A stretch of 64,000 bases of DNA from Nostoc sp. LEGE 12450 (GCF_015206895.1 NZ_JADEXU010000015.1:1-64000); one strand, 5' to 3'; numbered from the stretch's first letter, positions 17,494-27,624 are shown. Program-made: numbers and translations. The notes: generated from the sequence alone by a model not told the origin.

Positions 17494-18711
17494 TTAGTTT
17501 TTCAATATTTGCCAACAATGTTGAGCGATCGCCCAGTCTTCTTGAGTATGAATAACTAATACCCGTACTGCTGAATCGGGTGTAGCAATATCCTCATCAA
17601 CAGGCTGCTGTTGATTTTTTTCAAGGTCTATTTTTAATCCCAAAAAACCAAAGGCTTCACAGGCGGCTTGGCGAATTTCCGCAGAGTGTTCACCCACGCC
17701 TGCTGTAAACACCAAAGCATCTAATCCGCCCAAACTGATAAGCATTGCACCGATACCAGAACGCAGACGATGCACGTAGATATCCCACGCCAATTGAGCG
17801 CGGGAATTCCCTTGAGCGATCGCTTCTCTCACTTCACGCATATCGCTAGATACACCCGAAATTCCCTTTAACCCAGAAGCTTTATTTAATATCTCATCCA
17901 ACTTTTCGACGGAATAATTGCAGTACCGCAACAGATAAATCATAATCCCCGGATCAACTGAACCAGAACGACTACCCATCATCAATCCTTCTAAGGGCGT
18001 GAACCCCATTGTGGTATCAATACTGCGGCCGTTTTTAATCGCCGCCAAAGAGCAACCATTGCCCAGATGACAGGTAATTAACCGCTCAGGTGGAACATCT
18101 CGACCAAGGATTTGGGCAGCACGTTGAGAACAGTATTGGTGACTGATACCATGAAACCCATAGCGACGAATACCTTGCTCTACCCACTCATAAGGGCCGG
18201 GATAGATTGCTGCTGCATCGGGGAGAGTGGCATGAAATCCAGTATCAAAGACTGCTACTTGGGTGACATCTTTTGAGATTTCTTCAATTGCTTCTATACC
18301 TTCCAAAGCTACTGGATTATGTGCTGGAGCGAGATTAGATAAGCTAGCGATCGCCTTTTTTACATCCTCAGTAATTATCACACTATCTCGATAATCCTCT
18401 CCACCATGTACTATGCGATGCCCCACCATATCAATTTCTGACAACTGATCTATTACTTTGGTATCACCATCACTCAGAGTATGGAGCATATAGGTAAGGT
18501 GTGCCTGTGGAGAATCATCAGAGATGGTTTCTTGCAGTGTTGCACCTGTAGCAGTTTTCACTTCAATTTCTGCTACACCACGATCTTGAGTCCAGTTGAT
18601 TTTCCCTTCCCAAAGGGGTTGAGATGCTTGGGTGGAGAAAGCCTCATCTGCAATCTCATACAGACAACTTTTTTGGGTACTCGATCCGGCATTCAGCACC
18701 AATATCTTCAT
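17494..18711 (-). CDS. ackA: Acetate kinase
   Basis: Converts acetyl phosphate and ADP to acetate and ATP (reversible), in the cytoplasm. The 405-aa protein has both family signatures: VLNAGSSTQKSCLYEI at the N-terminus and GYRFHGIS-type motif RRYGFHGISHQY (about 180-191). Further signature parts are HLGNGCSLAAI, MGFTPLEGLMMGSRSGSVDPG, and FTAGVGEHSAEIR near the C-terminus. Length is normal. ATG at 18711 begins the canonical MKILVLNAGSS. Upstream, an AGGAGG lies about 20 nt away in the loop of a small hairpin; see findings. No pta gene is adjacent. Confidence 0.97.
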   Translation of the reverse strand: MKILVLNAGSSTQKSCLYEIADEAFSTQASQPLWEGKINWTQDRGVAEIEVKTATGATLQETISDDSPQAHLTYMLHTLSDGDTKVIDQLSEIDMVGHRIVHGGEDYRDSVIITEDVKKAIASLSNLAPAHNPVALEGIEAIEEISKDVTQVAVFDTGFHATLPDAAAIYPGPYEWVEQGIRRYGFHGISHQYCSQRAAQILGRDVPPERLITCHLGNGCSLAAIKNGRSIDTTMGFTPLEGLMMGSRSGSVDPGIMIYLLRYCNYSVEKLDEILNKASGLKGISGVSSDMREVREAIAQGNSRAQLAWDIYVHRLRSGIGAMLISLGGLDALVFTAGVGEHSAEIRQAACEAFGFLGLKIDLEKNQQQPVDEDIATPDSAVRVLVIHTQEDWAIAQHCWQILKN

Positions 18712-18920
18712 AAGACAACATCAAAACATGACCTCCTTTGATCATGTCACCAAGTGTAGCCTAATGCTTTTAGCCTATAGGCATAATATGGATAGGTAGA
18801 GGAAATTCCTTCAAGTAAAGCTGTTCGATTGTGTCTCTCTGCTCAACCGTACCAACTTCGGTACACTCAGCGATATACAATCATCTTCTTTATAAATGAC
18901 GATTGCCAAGCGGCGAATTT

Positions 18921-19559
18921 TCATCGTACTGTATTTTCATTCGCTTCAAGGTTTTGTCTCATCTCTGCACCGACGGCGCGAGCAGCCGGATCTGAACTTT
19001 GTAGCAGTGTACTTGACACATTGTGCTGCTCAATTTGGCTTCGGTTTTGACTAAGTTTGTACTTACCTTCCAAACGTGTAACAGTTATTTCAAATCCCAC
19101 AATTCCATTCATCATACCTTCACGGAACCCGTCAGATAAACCGTGCCAATGGGATTTATAGTCAGCTTCGTAGGTGTCTATCATTTCGTTTATCATTTGG
19201 TTCATTGATTCTGGGGAGTCATTGAGCATAATGACTTTGGGAATACCATAGGCGTGAACAGCAATATAGTTCCACGTCGGTACGCTCTCATGCTTTTCAT
19301 ATAAGGTAGGAGAAATGTAAGCGTGCGCTCCGGTGAAGATAGCAAGTAACTCAGTGCCAGGGGCTTGCGATTGAGGATTTTGCTTTGCCAGATGACCGAT
19401 TAATTTAACAGTATCCCCTTGCATTGCAATGACGAGAGGAACGTGTGAAGCATAAGGTACACCGTCTATAATCGATACCAACGTAGCGAAACTATTGGCT
19501 CTCATAAAGGCGATCAATTTATCAACATTATCTTCTTGAAAAGCGGTTGGTCTATACAT
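18921..19559 (-). CDS. FMN-binding PaiB-like protein
   Basis: A 212-aa protein of the PaiB family (FMN-binding split barrel), named after a Bacillus negative regulator of sporulation and protease genes; most members have no known role. Diagnostic stretches are MYRPTAFQEDN at the start, ASHVPLVI (about 38-45), GHLAKQNPQ (54-62), AYISPTLYEKHESVPTWNYIAVHAYG (79-104) and DGFREGMMNGIVGFEI (142-157). The C-terminal tail with AARAVGAEMRQ is normal. It lies 91 bp downstream of dnaE-N on the same strand. Confidence 0.9.
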   Translation of the reverse strand: MYRPTAFQEDNVDKLIAFMRANSFATLVSIIDGVPYASHVPLVIAMQGDTVKLIGHLAKQNPQSQAPGTELLAIFTGAHAYISPTLYEKHESVPTWNYIAVHAYGIPKVIMLNDSPESMNQMINEMIDTYEADYKSHWHGLSDGFREGMMNGIVGFEITVTRLEGKYKLSQNRSQIEQHNVSSTLLQSSDPAARAVGAEMRQNLEANENTVR

Positions 19560-19650
19560 GGCGATTTAACCTCACTATCAACTTATAAAAGTCCTTTAGC
19601 TCTCATTCGGATAGCAAGCGGAGAATGCTCAACTCTGACTGCATCTTTTC

Positions 19651-22281
19651 TCAATTCGGCAAACTATCTACCCGCATCAAATCCAATTCGCGTTCAAATA
19701 TTTCATCAATTGGCAACATTTGACCATCAACAGTCATAAATTTATGGTCTTTTGTTGCCCGAATCAATGAACCATCTTCTAAAGAATACTCAAACACCTC
19801 TTGTTGTCCGCGATCGTGCCATTGTGCTACAGGTTGCGTGTAAATATTTCCATTACTATCAGCGCTGTACACAGTACATTCAATGCGTTTTTCTACAATC
19901 TCTCCAATCGGCAACAATCCATATTCTACTGTCAATATTTCCGTGTCATAGCTTAAACAATATTCAGCAAACTTCAACATTTGCTCAAATAATTCATCCG
20001 CAACTTTTTTCGGAACACCATTTTTCGCTGCGCCATCCACGAATTTTTCTCGCTGCTTTTGCATCTCAGAAACTTTCTTTTTACCCATTGCCCGACGCAG
20101 CAAGTCAGCTTGTCCTAAAGAATATCCTGCCATATCCTGAGCAATTTTCATGATTTGCTCTTGATAGACCATAATTCCATAAGTTTCGTCTAATATTGGT
20201 TCCACAATAGTATGCGGATAATCAATCTTTTCTTGCCCATGTTTGCGTTTAATAAACTTAGGAATTAGCCCTGCATCTAATGGCCCCGGTCGATAAAGAG
20301 CCAAAATTGAAGAAATATCTTCTATATTAGAAGGTTTCAAATCTCGCACGATCTGGCGCATCCCAGAAGATTCTAGTTGAAATATCCCTTCTAACTCACC
20401 TGCTTCTAATAACTCATAAGTTTTTTGGACATCTTTTGGTAGACTGCTATGTTCACCTTTCGCTAATATCTTCTGGGCTTTTCTTTCCTGGCGCGGAATT
20501 TCATCAGGATCAACCCGATATCCTCTAGTTTCTTGAATCAAATCAACGGTCTTTTGAATCAATGTCAGGTTGCGTAAACCCAGAAAATCCATTTTTAACA
20601 AACCCATTGATTCTAGGTCTTCCATGAAATACTGGGTAATCACGGAACCATCATTATTCTTCTGTAGCGGGACAATTTCATCAAGTGGTTCGTCTGAAAT
20701 TACCACCCCGGCTGCATGAACACCAAAGGTTTTGTTAGTTCCTTCAATTCGCATCGCCATATCAAGCCAATGGCGAACATGTGGTTCTTTATCATATTTC
20801 TCTTTAAACTCTGGTTCTGGAGTTTTATCGGAAACCATCACCTTGAGTTTTGTTGGTTTTCCCCGCACTACAGGAATTAGTTTCGCCATTTTGTCAGCTT
20901 CCCCGTAGGGAATATTTAATACTCTGGCGACATCTTTCAAAACTGCTTTAGAGGTTAGACGGTTAAAAGTAATAATTTGGGCAACTCTATCTGCGCCGTA
21001 TTTCTCAGTGACATATTCAATAACTTTATCCCGTTGTTCAATACAGAAATCTGTATCAATATCAGGCATTGATTTCCGTTCGGGGTTCAAAAAACGCTCA
21101 AATAGTAGCCCATGATGCACAGGGTCAATATTAGTAATTCGCATTGCATAAGCAACTAATGAACCAGCCGCCGAACCCCGACCTGGACCGACAGGAATGT
21201 TATTATCTCTAGCAAATTTAATGTAGTCCCATACAACTAAAAAGTATTTGGAAAAACCCATCTGCTGAATCATTTTCAGTTCGTATTCCAATCTTTCTTT
21301 ATAGACGGAATCAACTTCCTGGCGAGATTTGCGATTTAACCGTTCTAAAAGTCCATTCCATGCAACATCTTCGGCGTAAGTGTCAGCAGTATGACCGGAG
21401 GGAATAGGAGGTGTAGGAATCTGAGGCTCACCCATGATATGGTAAGGCTCGACTTTATCAGCGACTTCTTCAGTAGTGGCTACAGCTTCTGCAATCACAT
21501 CATCCGGCAAATGGTCACGAAATAGCTGCCGCATCTCTTCACCAGATTTGAGATACTCTGTGCCGCTATAACGCATCCGCTTATCTTCAATAATTAGCTT
21601 GCCAGTTTGAATACATAGCAAAGCGTCGTGGGCTTCAACGTCGAAACAAGAAATAAAATGTGAATCATTAGTGGCAACAATTTTAATGCCTAGCTCCCTA
21701 GCAATTTTAACGATTTCTACATTCACAATCCGGTCTTCTTGGGAGCCGTGGTCTTGAATTTCTAGATAATAATCATCACCAAATACATCTTTATACCACT
21801 GTGCAACTTTCCGGGCTGCATCTGGTCTATTACTGAGAATCGCTTGGGGAACTTCTCCACCCAAGCAAGCACTGGTGACAATCAAGCCCTCATGGTATTG
21901 TTTTAGTAAATCTTTATTAATACAAGGACGTGAAAAAATTCCTTTGCCTTGAACACCTTGAAGATGAGAAATTGTAGTTAATTTGACTAAATTTTTGTAA
22001 CCTTTGGTATTTTTAGCTAAAACGACTTGATGATATTTGGGGCGACGTTCTTGTTTCTCGATATCACCATTAATTACATACATTTCATTGCCGATAATCG
22101 GCTTAATATTTTGACTACGGCAGATTTTGATCAGTTCAACGGCTCCATACATGACACCATGATCGGTAAGGGCGATCGCTTTCATCCCCAGTTTGATCGC
22201 TTGATCTACCAACTCTGGTAGCTGACTTGCCCCATCTAATAGACTGTAGTCACTGTGAATATGTAAAGGCACAAAGGACAT
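19651..22281 (-). CDS. dnaE: DNA polymerase III alpha subunit, N-terminal half fused to split-intein N-fragment
   Basis: Encodes the first part of the replicative polymerase as a separate protein: 774 aa of DnaE followed by a 102-aa split-intein N-half, total 876 aa. DnaE features in order are the PHP domain ([25 protein letters not shown]), the polymerase active site with PDIDTDF, and [11 protein letters not shown]. The extein ends at AEY and the intein starts at Cys775 ([20 protein letters not shown]). Block B THxxH-type motif is ATKDHKFM. The C-half (intein-C plus DnaE-C) is encoded elsewhere; the two halves splice in trans to give active DnaE. ATG at 22281 is chosen because it gives [13 protein letters not shown] and exactly the 774-residue extein known from other cyanobacteria. 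Confidence 0.97.
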   Translation of the reverse strand: MSFVPLHIHSDYSLLDGASQLPELVDQAIKLGMKAIALTDHGVMYGAVELIKICRSQNIKPIIGNEMYVINGDIEKQERRPKYHQVVLAKNTKGYKNLVKLTTISHLQGVQGKGIFSRPCINKDLLKQYHEGLIVTSACLGGEVPQAILSNRPDAARKVAQWYKDVFGDDYYLEIQDHGSQEDRIVNVEIVKIARELGIKIVATNDSHFISCFDVEAHDALLCIQTGKLIIEDKRMRYSGTEYLKSGEEMRQLFRDHLPDDVIAEAVATTEEVADKVEPYHIMGEPQIPTPPIPSGHTADTYAEDVAWNGLLERLNRKSRQEVDSVYKERLEYELKMIQQMGFSKYFLVVWDYIKFARDNNIPVGPGRGSAAGSLVAYAMRITNIDPVHHGLLFERFLNPERKSMPDIDTDFCIEQRDKVIEYVTEKYGADRVAQIITFNRLTSKAVLKDVARVLNIPYGEADKMAKLIPVVRGKPTKLKVMVSDKTPEPEFKEKYDKEPHVRHWLDMAMRIEGTNKTFGVHAAGVVISDEPLDEIVPLQKNNDGSVITQYFMEDLESMGLLKMDFLGLRNLTLIQKTVDLIQETRGYRVDPDEIPRQERKAQKILAKGEHSSLPKDVQKTYELLEAGELEGIFQLESSGMRQIVRDLKPSNIEDISSILALYRPGPLDAGLIPKFIKRKHGQEKIDYPHTIVEPILDETYGIMVYQEQIMKIAQDMAGYSLGQADLLRRAMGKKKVSEMQKQREKFVDGAAKNGVPKKVADELFEQMLKFAEYCLSYDTEILTVEYGLLPIGEIVEKRIECTVYSADSNGNIYTQPVAQWHDRGQQEVFEYSLEDGSLIRATKDHKFMTVDGQMLPIDEIFERELDLMRVDSLPN
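19654..19959 (-). other. DnaE split intein, N-terminal fragment (102 aa)
   Basis: The last 102 codons of dnaE-N form the intein N-half: Cys1 nucleophile, C28 (IECTVYS), the block B TKDHKF around 69-74, and end DSLPN. It is very close to the fast-splicing N. punctiforme DnaE intein as I remember it; apparent differences include D5 for E, E20 for K, Q52 for E and S59 for C. There is no homing endonuclease domain. Splicing requires the intein-C protein from the other locus. Confidence 0.95.
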
Positions 22282-22475
22282 AAGCATCTCCAACCACAAG
22301 CCAAAATATTCTTTAGGGGCCTACCTTGTGGTATACCCTTTCAAGCCGGATTTTGCAAAGCAACGGAATATTACATTAGCAGTTTTTACCTAAAATTAAA
22401 GCTGTTCTTTTTCCGAAATTGTCACTGTCATCAGTGTTGTCTTAATAGTTACAGCAGTTCATCAGCATCTAACTA

Positions 22476-23768
22476 ATGAGTGAAACAGAGAGTACTACTT
22501 CGCCTGAAACCAAAGCTAGCCCTTGGTGGCAGCGTATCCCTCTCACATTGCAAATTCTCATCGCCCTAGTAGCCGCAGTCAGTGTTGGAATTGCCCTTGG
22601 TGCGGGAAATCCCAATCCCAGCAATGCCACCTTAATCAACAATTTAGCAATTCCGGCTGAGTTGGTGCTAAAGGCTCTCCGCGCCCTAGCTACGCCGTTG
22701 ATTCTGGTAGCGGTGCTGCATACCTTAATGACTACCGATATCCCCGGTACAGCCGGACGGCGGCTGGCAGTGCTACTTTTGACTAACACTACCGTAGCCA
22801 TTTTAGTGGGGCTTTTCGTCGCAAATGTTCTGCGTCCGGGAACTTGGGGCAATGTAGCCACCTCAACAACTACAGAAATAACTACTCAGAGTCTAGACCC
22901 TTGGGGAATACTCAAAGATGCTGTACCGGAAGCTGTCCTCAAGCCATTAGTTGATAATAATGTTATTCAACTAATTGTTATTGCCCTAAGTTTTGGCATC
23001 GTCCTGCGGGGCTTAAAATCTGAACAAATTGCCCAAGGAAAAAAAGGATACCAACCGATAGAAGATGTCATCGGGATTTTATTCGAAGCGGTAGTCGGTG
23101 TCCTCAACTGGGTAATTGCCTTAGTGCCTTTCGCCGTTTTTGGGATTGTTGCTAAAACAGTCGCTATGCAAGGATTTACACCGTTTAAATCTTTGGGTGC
23201 ATTTATTCTGGCGGTGCTGTTAGCGCTGGCATTGCAGGCTTGCTATTACCTCACTAGAGTAAAATTTGGTTCTTGGGTACCCCCGCTAAAATTCCTCGCT
23301 GGCGGTTCTGATGCCTTTTTGACAGCTTTTTCAACTTCTTCCTCTGCGGCGGCAATGCCCATAACTTTTGAAGTTTTGCAAACAAAAGTTGGTTTAAGAG
23401 AATCTTCTGCTGCTTTGGGGGCATTAGTAGGGGCAAATTTCAATAATGATGGCACTGCCCTTTATGAAGCAATGTCTGCGTTGTATATTTCCCAACTAAT
23501 TGGGCAACATCTGACTTTAGGACAGCAGTTAATTGTCATTCTGACCTCGATTTTTGCATCTGTAGGTGCAGCGAATATTCCCAATGCTGGACTGGTAACG
23601 ATGACATTAGTGTTCACTTCTGTAGGCTTACCTACCCAGTACATTGCTTTACTAGTTACCATAGACTGGTTTTTGGATCGCTGCCGCACCGCGATTAATG
23701 TCATGGGAGATATGACTGTCAGTGCTTTACTTGACGGCAAAAAGCCTCGTTCTGTAGACGAGGCTTAG
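22476..23768 (+). CDS. Dicarboxylate/amino acid:cation symporter (DAACS, GltP/DctA-type)
   Basis: A 430-aa inner-membrane transporter of the glutamate/dicarboxylate family that moves substrate with H+ or Na+. It has eight transmembrane segments plus re-entrant loops. HP1 contains the serine-rich AFSTSSSAAAMP (about 288-299). TM7 has GANFNNDGTALYEA (316-329), a variant of the usual NMDGT motif with Asn replacing Met. HP2 contains SVGAANIPNAGLVTM, and TM8 ends DWFLDRCRTAINVMGD, the substrate-binding Asp/Arg/Asn set. Substrate cannot be fixed from sequence; the conserved Arg in TM8 fits acidic substrates. It is divergent from dnaE-N, 194 bp away. Confidence 0.93.
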   Translation: MSETESTTSPETKASPWWQRIPLTLQILIALVAAVSVGIALGAGNPNPSNATLINNLAIPAELVLKALRALATPLILVAVLHTLMTTDIPGTAGRRLAVLLLTNTTVAILVGLFVANVLRPGTWGNVATSTTTEITTQSLDPWGILKDAVPEAVLKPLVDNNVIQLIVIALSFGIVLRGLKSEQIAQGKKGYQPIEDVIGILFEAVVGVLNWVIALVPFAVFGIVAKTVAMQGFTPFKSLGAFILAVLLALALQACYYLTRVKFGSWVPPLKFLAGGSDAFLTAFSTSSSAAAMPITFEVLQTKVGLRESSAALGALVGANFNNDGTALYEAMSALYISQLIGQHLTLGQQLIVILTSIFASVGAANIPNAGLVTMTLVFTSVGLPTQYIALLVTIDWFLDRCRTAINVMGDMTVSALLDGKKPRSVDEA

Positions 23769-23787
23769 TTTGAAGCTTTTCAGGTAG

Positions 23788-23967
23788 CTAATGCTGTTGG
23801 GGTCCTTTGGCATCACATTCTTTAGCCCAACAGCGTTCTAGAAGTCGAAGCCGCCAGATCAATGCAAAGCGTTGGGGATTCAATACTAATTTAGTATCGT
23901 GACTAAATAAAGGCTGGTTCAGATACTGCCAAAGGGGAAATTTAATTTTGGTGTGTTTTGGAGTCAT
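23788..23967 (-). CDS. Small conserved-looking protein of 59 aa
   Basis: An open frame from ATG (23967-23965) to TAG (23790-23788) on the minus strand, too short for usual ORF cut-offs. It encodes a basic, Trp-rich protein: it starts MTPKHTKIKFPLWQYLNQPL, has SHDTKLVLNPQRFALIWRLR in the middle, and ends RCWAKECDAKGPQQH. Amino-acid use is protein-like and stop-free despite AT-rich flanks. No good ribosome-binding site is seen and I do not recognise a family with certainty. It is convergent with the symporter gene, 19 bp away. Confidence 0.55.
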   Translation of the reverse strand: MTPKHTKIKFPLWQYLNQPLFSHDTKLVLNPQRFALIWRLRLLERCWAKECDAKGPQQH

Positions 23968-24437
23968 AAGAACAACAAATATTATAAAAGTTTAGCGGCC
24001 ATAGTCGGCATTTTGTCTAGCAATTGCCTGATAGTGTTTTTCTAGTTAAAGACTACACTGCGTTTTTGCAATTGTCCTGGTGGCAATTGCGGAATTTCAC
24101 CAAGTGAATTTATATTATTTCCGCTTTAATACTGAAATTGTACTCACGCCTGACCATTGATGACATCAGTTGAGTTGTCAAGAGTTTTACAGGATAACTT
24201 TTTCATCAGCCATCCCTTCAAAAGTGATTTCCAGATTGTTACTATTCTGAGTGAGTAGTAGATTTAGGGCAGTTAGAGGATATTTTCAAAGTTGCAAAAT
24301 ATATTATAAATTCCCGCTTCCAAACCTCTCCTCAAAAGTTAAAGAGGCTTTAAAACCCCCATTCCCTTGTAGGTAATAGGACTAGGGGCTTAAGTTTCCG
24401 AGGCTTAGATGTTAGCAATCCTACTTTTCAAACAACT
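23968..24437. other. Intergenic region, no gene seen
   Basis: 470 bp of moderately AT-rich sequence between the small protein gene and the MshEN-like membrane protein gene. I see no convincing coding frame, tRNA or strong terminator. Confidence 0.4.
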
Positions 24438-25499
24438 CTAAGTCAGCTGGTCTTGCTTTCTAGAATCAATAATGTGGATTTTTATATCTATACCTTTAAT
24501 ATTGCAACTTATGTACGACAACAGCGCATAAATAAAGATAACTATGCCCAGCATCTCTAGCACTTCTTCTATAGTTGTTATGAAGACATAAATCATGTTA
24601 TGGGGGGTGTAGTAATATTCATAGTATCCACCTACCAATTCACTCACAATTGCACCTGCTACGTAGATTGTTCCAGCAATGAAAAATAAGCGTCGTGTCT
24701 TGCCAGGAAGAGTAGCGACAAATCGCCCAAATACTAGCAAAAAGAGGAGTACGAAGATAGCTCCCGCAATCACCCAAGCGTAGTAAAGAAAACCATTAGT
24801 ATTAAATGTATCTCGCAGTGGTCTAGTTAGTCTTTCATGAAAACCGATCAATTCATCTAAAAATAAACCAGCAAAAACTATTGACAATCCTCTCCATGCC
24901 CAGACATCTTTATTCTTAGCTAACCTCTGAGCTTGGAAGGTGATCTCCAGCAGAATAGAACAAAATAGTAAAGCTCCTCCAGAGTAAATTGTAGGAATAT
25001 TATGCTCGCCGTTGAGATCGAATAGAATGCTAAAGATATCTCTCCCAGGAAAGTCAGGTAGATAGTAGACATTGTAATTAGCCAAAAGACTGACAAAAGC
25101 CAAGCACAATACTACGCCTAGCAGGAATTTGAGGGTTTTGTTGGCAGAAAGATATACTTTCAATTTATGCGGTGATTGCAACGCTGCGATCGCATCTTCT
25201 GGTTTTATAGAACTTCTTGACTCAACTACAGATATCCTGTCACTCTTAGCATTGTCTGAATAAGACTGGTTTTTGAGGATCTTGCGTCGCTCTGGCAATA
25301 CAACTTTTGACATGAAGTACTCAATGGTTTGCTGTTTAACAAAACCATGCATTGCCAGAATTTCTCCCAACTGCTCACCACTTAACTCTTGTGTCTTGAG
25401 CGCTATATCTAATTCATCTGGAGTAATTAGTTCAGCTTCAACTAAGTACGTCCCAAGCGGCTTAAGCTGAAAACCTTGTGTATCTATTTTCCTAATCAA
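24438..25499 (-). CDS. Membrane protein with N-terminal MshEN/GspE-N-like domain
   Basis: A 353-aa protein of two parts. Residues 10-72 (LKPLGTYLVEAELITPDELDIALKT... LGEILAMHGFVKQQTIEYF) match the repeat pattern of the GspE N-terminal/MshEN domain, which in other proteins binds cyclic-di-GMP or a partner. A polar linker follows, and then about six hydrophobic helices from residue 124 on (for example KFLLGVVLCLAFVSLLANY, IFVLLFLLVFGRFVATL). Acidic pairs lie in or next to helices (LFLDELIGFHERL; TTIEEVLEMLGIV). I do not know a function. Whether the MshEN part keeps c-di-GMP-binding residues needs comparison. Confidence 0.65.
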   Translation of the reverse strand: MIRKIDTQGFQLKPLGTYLVEAELITPDELDIALKTQELSGEQLGEILAMHGFVKQQTIEYFMSKVVLPERRKILKNQSYSDNAKSDRISVVESRSSIKPEDAIAALQSPHKLKVYLSANKTLKFLLGVVLCLAFVSLLANYNVYYLPDFPGRDIFSILFDLNGEHNIPTIYSGGALLFCSILLEITFQAQRLAKNKDVWAWRGLSIVFAGLFLDELIGFHERLTRPLRDTFNTNGFLYYAWVIAGAIFVLLFLLVFGRFVATLPGKTRRLFFIAGTIYVAGAIVSELVGGYYEYYYTPHNMIYVFITTIEEVLEMLGIVIFIYALLSYISCNIKGIDIKIHIIDSRKQDQLT

Positions 25500-25901
25500 T
25501 TAGGATCTCCTTCTTTTTGCTGCCTGAATGTAATAAATTTTTAGGCTTTTAGTCATGAAACATTACGATTACTGATAATATCAGATTTTAAGAGTTTCAT
25601 AACCTTTGCTTAATCACATTTTGCGTAGGCTAAATTATTGACTATACAAGTGTAAATTCATGCTAAAGAAAAGATGAATTTATTATGTAGATACATCAGT
25701 TCTGCCGTTGCTGTTATTTCTAAACGCATTGTTCCTAGAACAAAAATAAATCCACCTATCACTCTCATGTGTAGGTGGATTTATTCAGATGTGCAGACAT
25801 CTAGCGCGGTTGATTGTATCTGTAGCAGACAGAGTAAGTAGCAAAAATCCTGCTAGAGTTGTATTGCAGGGTAATCTTCAACTTAGGAGATTACCTATAA
25901 T
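25500..25901. other. Intergenic region containing a bidirectional terminator-like hairpin
   Basis: 402 bp between the divergently placed starts and ends of two minus-strand genes. It carries the hairpin at 25745-25785 and otherwise no recognisable feature. Confidence 0.5.
25745..25785. terminator. Terminator hairpin downstream of flv1
   Basis: AATAAATCCACCTA (25745-25758) is perfectly complementary to TAGGTGGATTTATT (25772-25785), with a 13-nt loop. It lies about 120 bp after the flv1 stop on the minus strand and should end that transcript. A similar core (TCCACCT...AGGTGGA) is used after tmRNA. Confidence 0.7.
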
Positions 25902-27614
25902 TTAGTAATGAGTGCCAGTTTTGCGATGGTTGATTGCGGTAACAGCATCAGGCTTGAGTAATTTACCTTCATCCACAGTTGCATACACAACCCAATGATC
26001 GCCACATTCCAGACGTTGATTGACTGAGCATTCTAAATATGCTAAAGCGTCGGTGAGGACTGTACAGCCATTATCTGCAACTGCTGTACTAAAGTTGGCA
26101 AATCGATCTTCTCCAGGCGCGAAAGATTTGCGGAAATGCTTCATGTAGTCTTGATGGTTGCCTTCAGGTAGAATATTTAAGGCAAACTTACCGCCTGGAT
26201 ACATCAAAGATTCGATCGCTCGGTCTTTGGCGATCGCAACACTTATTCCAGGTGGGTTGAAGGTGGCTTGAGAAACCCAAGCGCCTAACATTGCGGTAGA
26301 CACTTCTCCAAGTTTCGCTGTGATCACGCATACTGAACCAACAATGCGACCAACAGCTTGTTCCACTGGAGTAGCGGCTTGTTGTGGCACACGTACTTTT
26401 TTAGCCTTTTTCAGTGTTTGGGCAAAGTCTGTACCTAGTTCTTCACAGAATTTGAGTGTGACATCATCAGGTTTAAACTTGACCTTCAATGTGTCAAAGC
26501 CAAAACGGTATCCAGAATCCCGGAGTTTACCTTCTATTAAGTCAAAGGCTTCGCCACTCCAGCCATAGGAACCAAATACTCCAGCGAGTTTGCTGTTGTC
26601 ACCGCTTGAGATCACAATCCCTAAAGCAGTATGAATGGGAGTTGGCGCATGACCACCGATAGTAGGAGAACCAATGATAAAACCTTCTGACTGTGCTAGG
26701 TTGATGCGAATTTCATCAGGGGTGGCAAATTCGCAGTTAATCGATTTGACTGCAACTCCACCTTTAGTTAATCCCAGAGCGATCGCTTGTGCTAAAGTCG
26801 CCGTATTGCCGTAAGCTGAAGCGTAAAGTAGGGCAACGGAAATCTCGCGATCGTTATGAGAACGGCTCCATTCTCCATAAGCTTTGGTAAGCTCGATTAA
26901 GCTGCTGCGTACTAGAGGCCCATGACCCACAGCATACATTCTCACCTGCAAATCTGATATTTTCTCCAAAGCTGCTTGTACATGAGGAGTTTGGGGAGCC
27001 ATCAGGCAGTTAAAGTAGTAACGCTGGTCTTCTTTGAGCGCTTCCCAATTATCATCAAACACTTCATCACCACAGAGATGAGTTGCAAATAACTTATCTG
27101 TGTAGAGAATTTGGGTTTGCTGATCGTAGGTACAAAGTCCTTCCGGCCAACGTGGGCTAGGAGTGGGCAAGAATTTCAAAACATGACCTATGCCTAAATC
27201 CAGAGTTTCTTTCCCGCGCATCACCAAGACTTTCAAATCTTGCTCTAGGAAAGCAGCACGCAAATTGTTCGCACCGGGAAGAGAACAGACAAAAGTTACC
27301 TGTGGTGCCAGTTCTAAAATTGCTTTGAGGGTTGCAACTCGATTGGGACTAAAATGACCCAGGATTATATAATCCAAACTTTGTAAATCTAAAGTCTGCC
27401 GCAATGCCTCTAAATAAATTTCGGTAAAGCTTTCTGGCGGTGGATCAATAAGTGCGGTTTTATCAGCTTCAATTAAATAGCAATTGGAGGTAGTACCTCT
27501 TTCAAGTGCGTATTCAATTTCAAACCGCAGACGTGACCAACTACGTGCTCTGATCGCCTTAGTATTTGTAGCAATTGGTAGAACTTGTACGTCGCGTGGC
27601 TTGGAATTGGTCAT
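25902..27614 (-). CDS. flv1: Diflavin flavoprotein Flv1-type (degenerate diiron site)
   Basis: Cyanobacterial A-type flavodiiron protein of 570 aa that with Flv3 reduces O2 to water using photosynthetic electrons. Domains: beta-lactamase-like diiron domain (about 25-250), flavodoxin-like FMN domain (about 258-400; LLYASAYGNTATLA) and C-terminal flavin reductase domain (about 420-570). The metal ligands are changed: the H-x-E-x-D-H motif reads H87-F-S-P-N91-R92, the next His is R155, and the Asp is K174; H231 is kept. This pattern is typical of Flv1/Flv2 partners. It follows flv3 in the same direction, 179 bp apart. Adjacent flv3-flv1 resembles the heterocyst-specific Flv1B/Flv3B pair of Anabaena, so that subtype is inferred. 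Confidence 0.9.
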   Translation of the reverse strand: MTNSKPRDVQVLPIATNTKAIRARSWSRLRFEIEYALERGTTSNCYLIEADKTALIDPPPESFTEIYLEALRQTLDLQSLDYIILGHFSPNRVATLKAILELAPQVTFVCSLPGANNLRAAFLEQDLKVLVMRGKETLDLGIGHVLKFLPTPSPRWPEGLCTYDQQTQILYTDKLFATHLCGDEVFDDNWEALKEDQRYYFNCLMAPQTPHVQAALEKISDLQVRMYAVGHGPLVRSSLIELTKAYGEWSRSHNDREISVALLYASAYGNTATLAQAIALGLTKGGVAVKSINCEFATPDEIRINLAQSEGFIIGSPTIGGHAPTPIHTALGIVISSGDNSKLAGVFGSYGWSGEAFDLIEGKLRDSGYRFGFDTLKVKFKPDDVTLKFCEELGTDFAQTLKKAKKVRVPQQAATPVEQAVGRIVGSVCVITAKLGEVSTAMLGAWVSQATFNPPGISVAIAKDRAIESLMYPGGKFALNILPEGNHQDYMKHFRKSFAPGEDRFANFSTAVADNGCTVLTDALAYLECSVNQRLECGDHWVVYATVDEGKLLKPDAVTAINHRKTGTHY

Positions 27615-27624
27615 AGCTGTTAAA

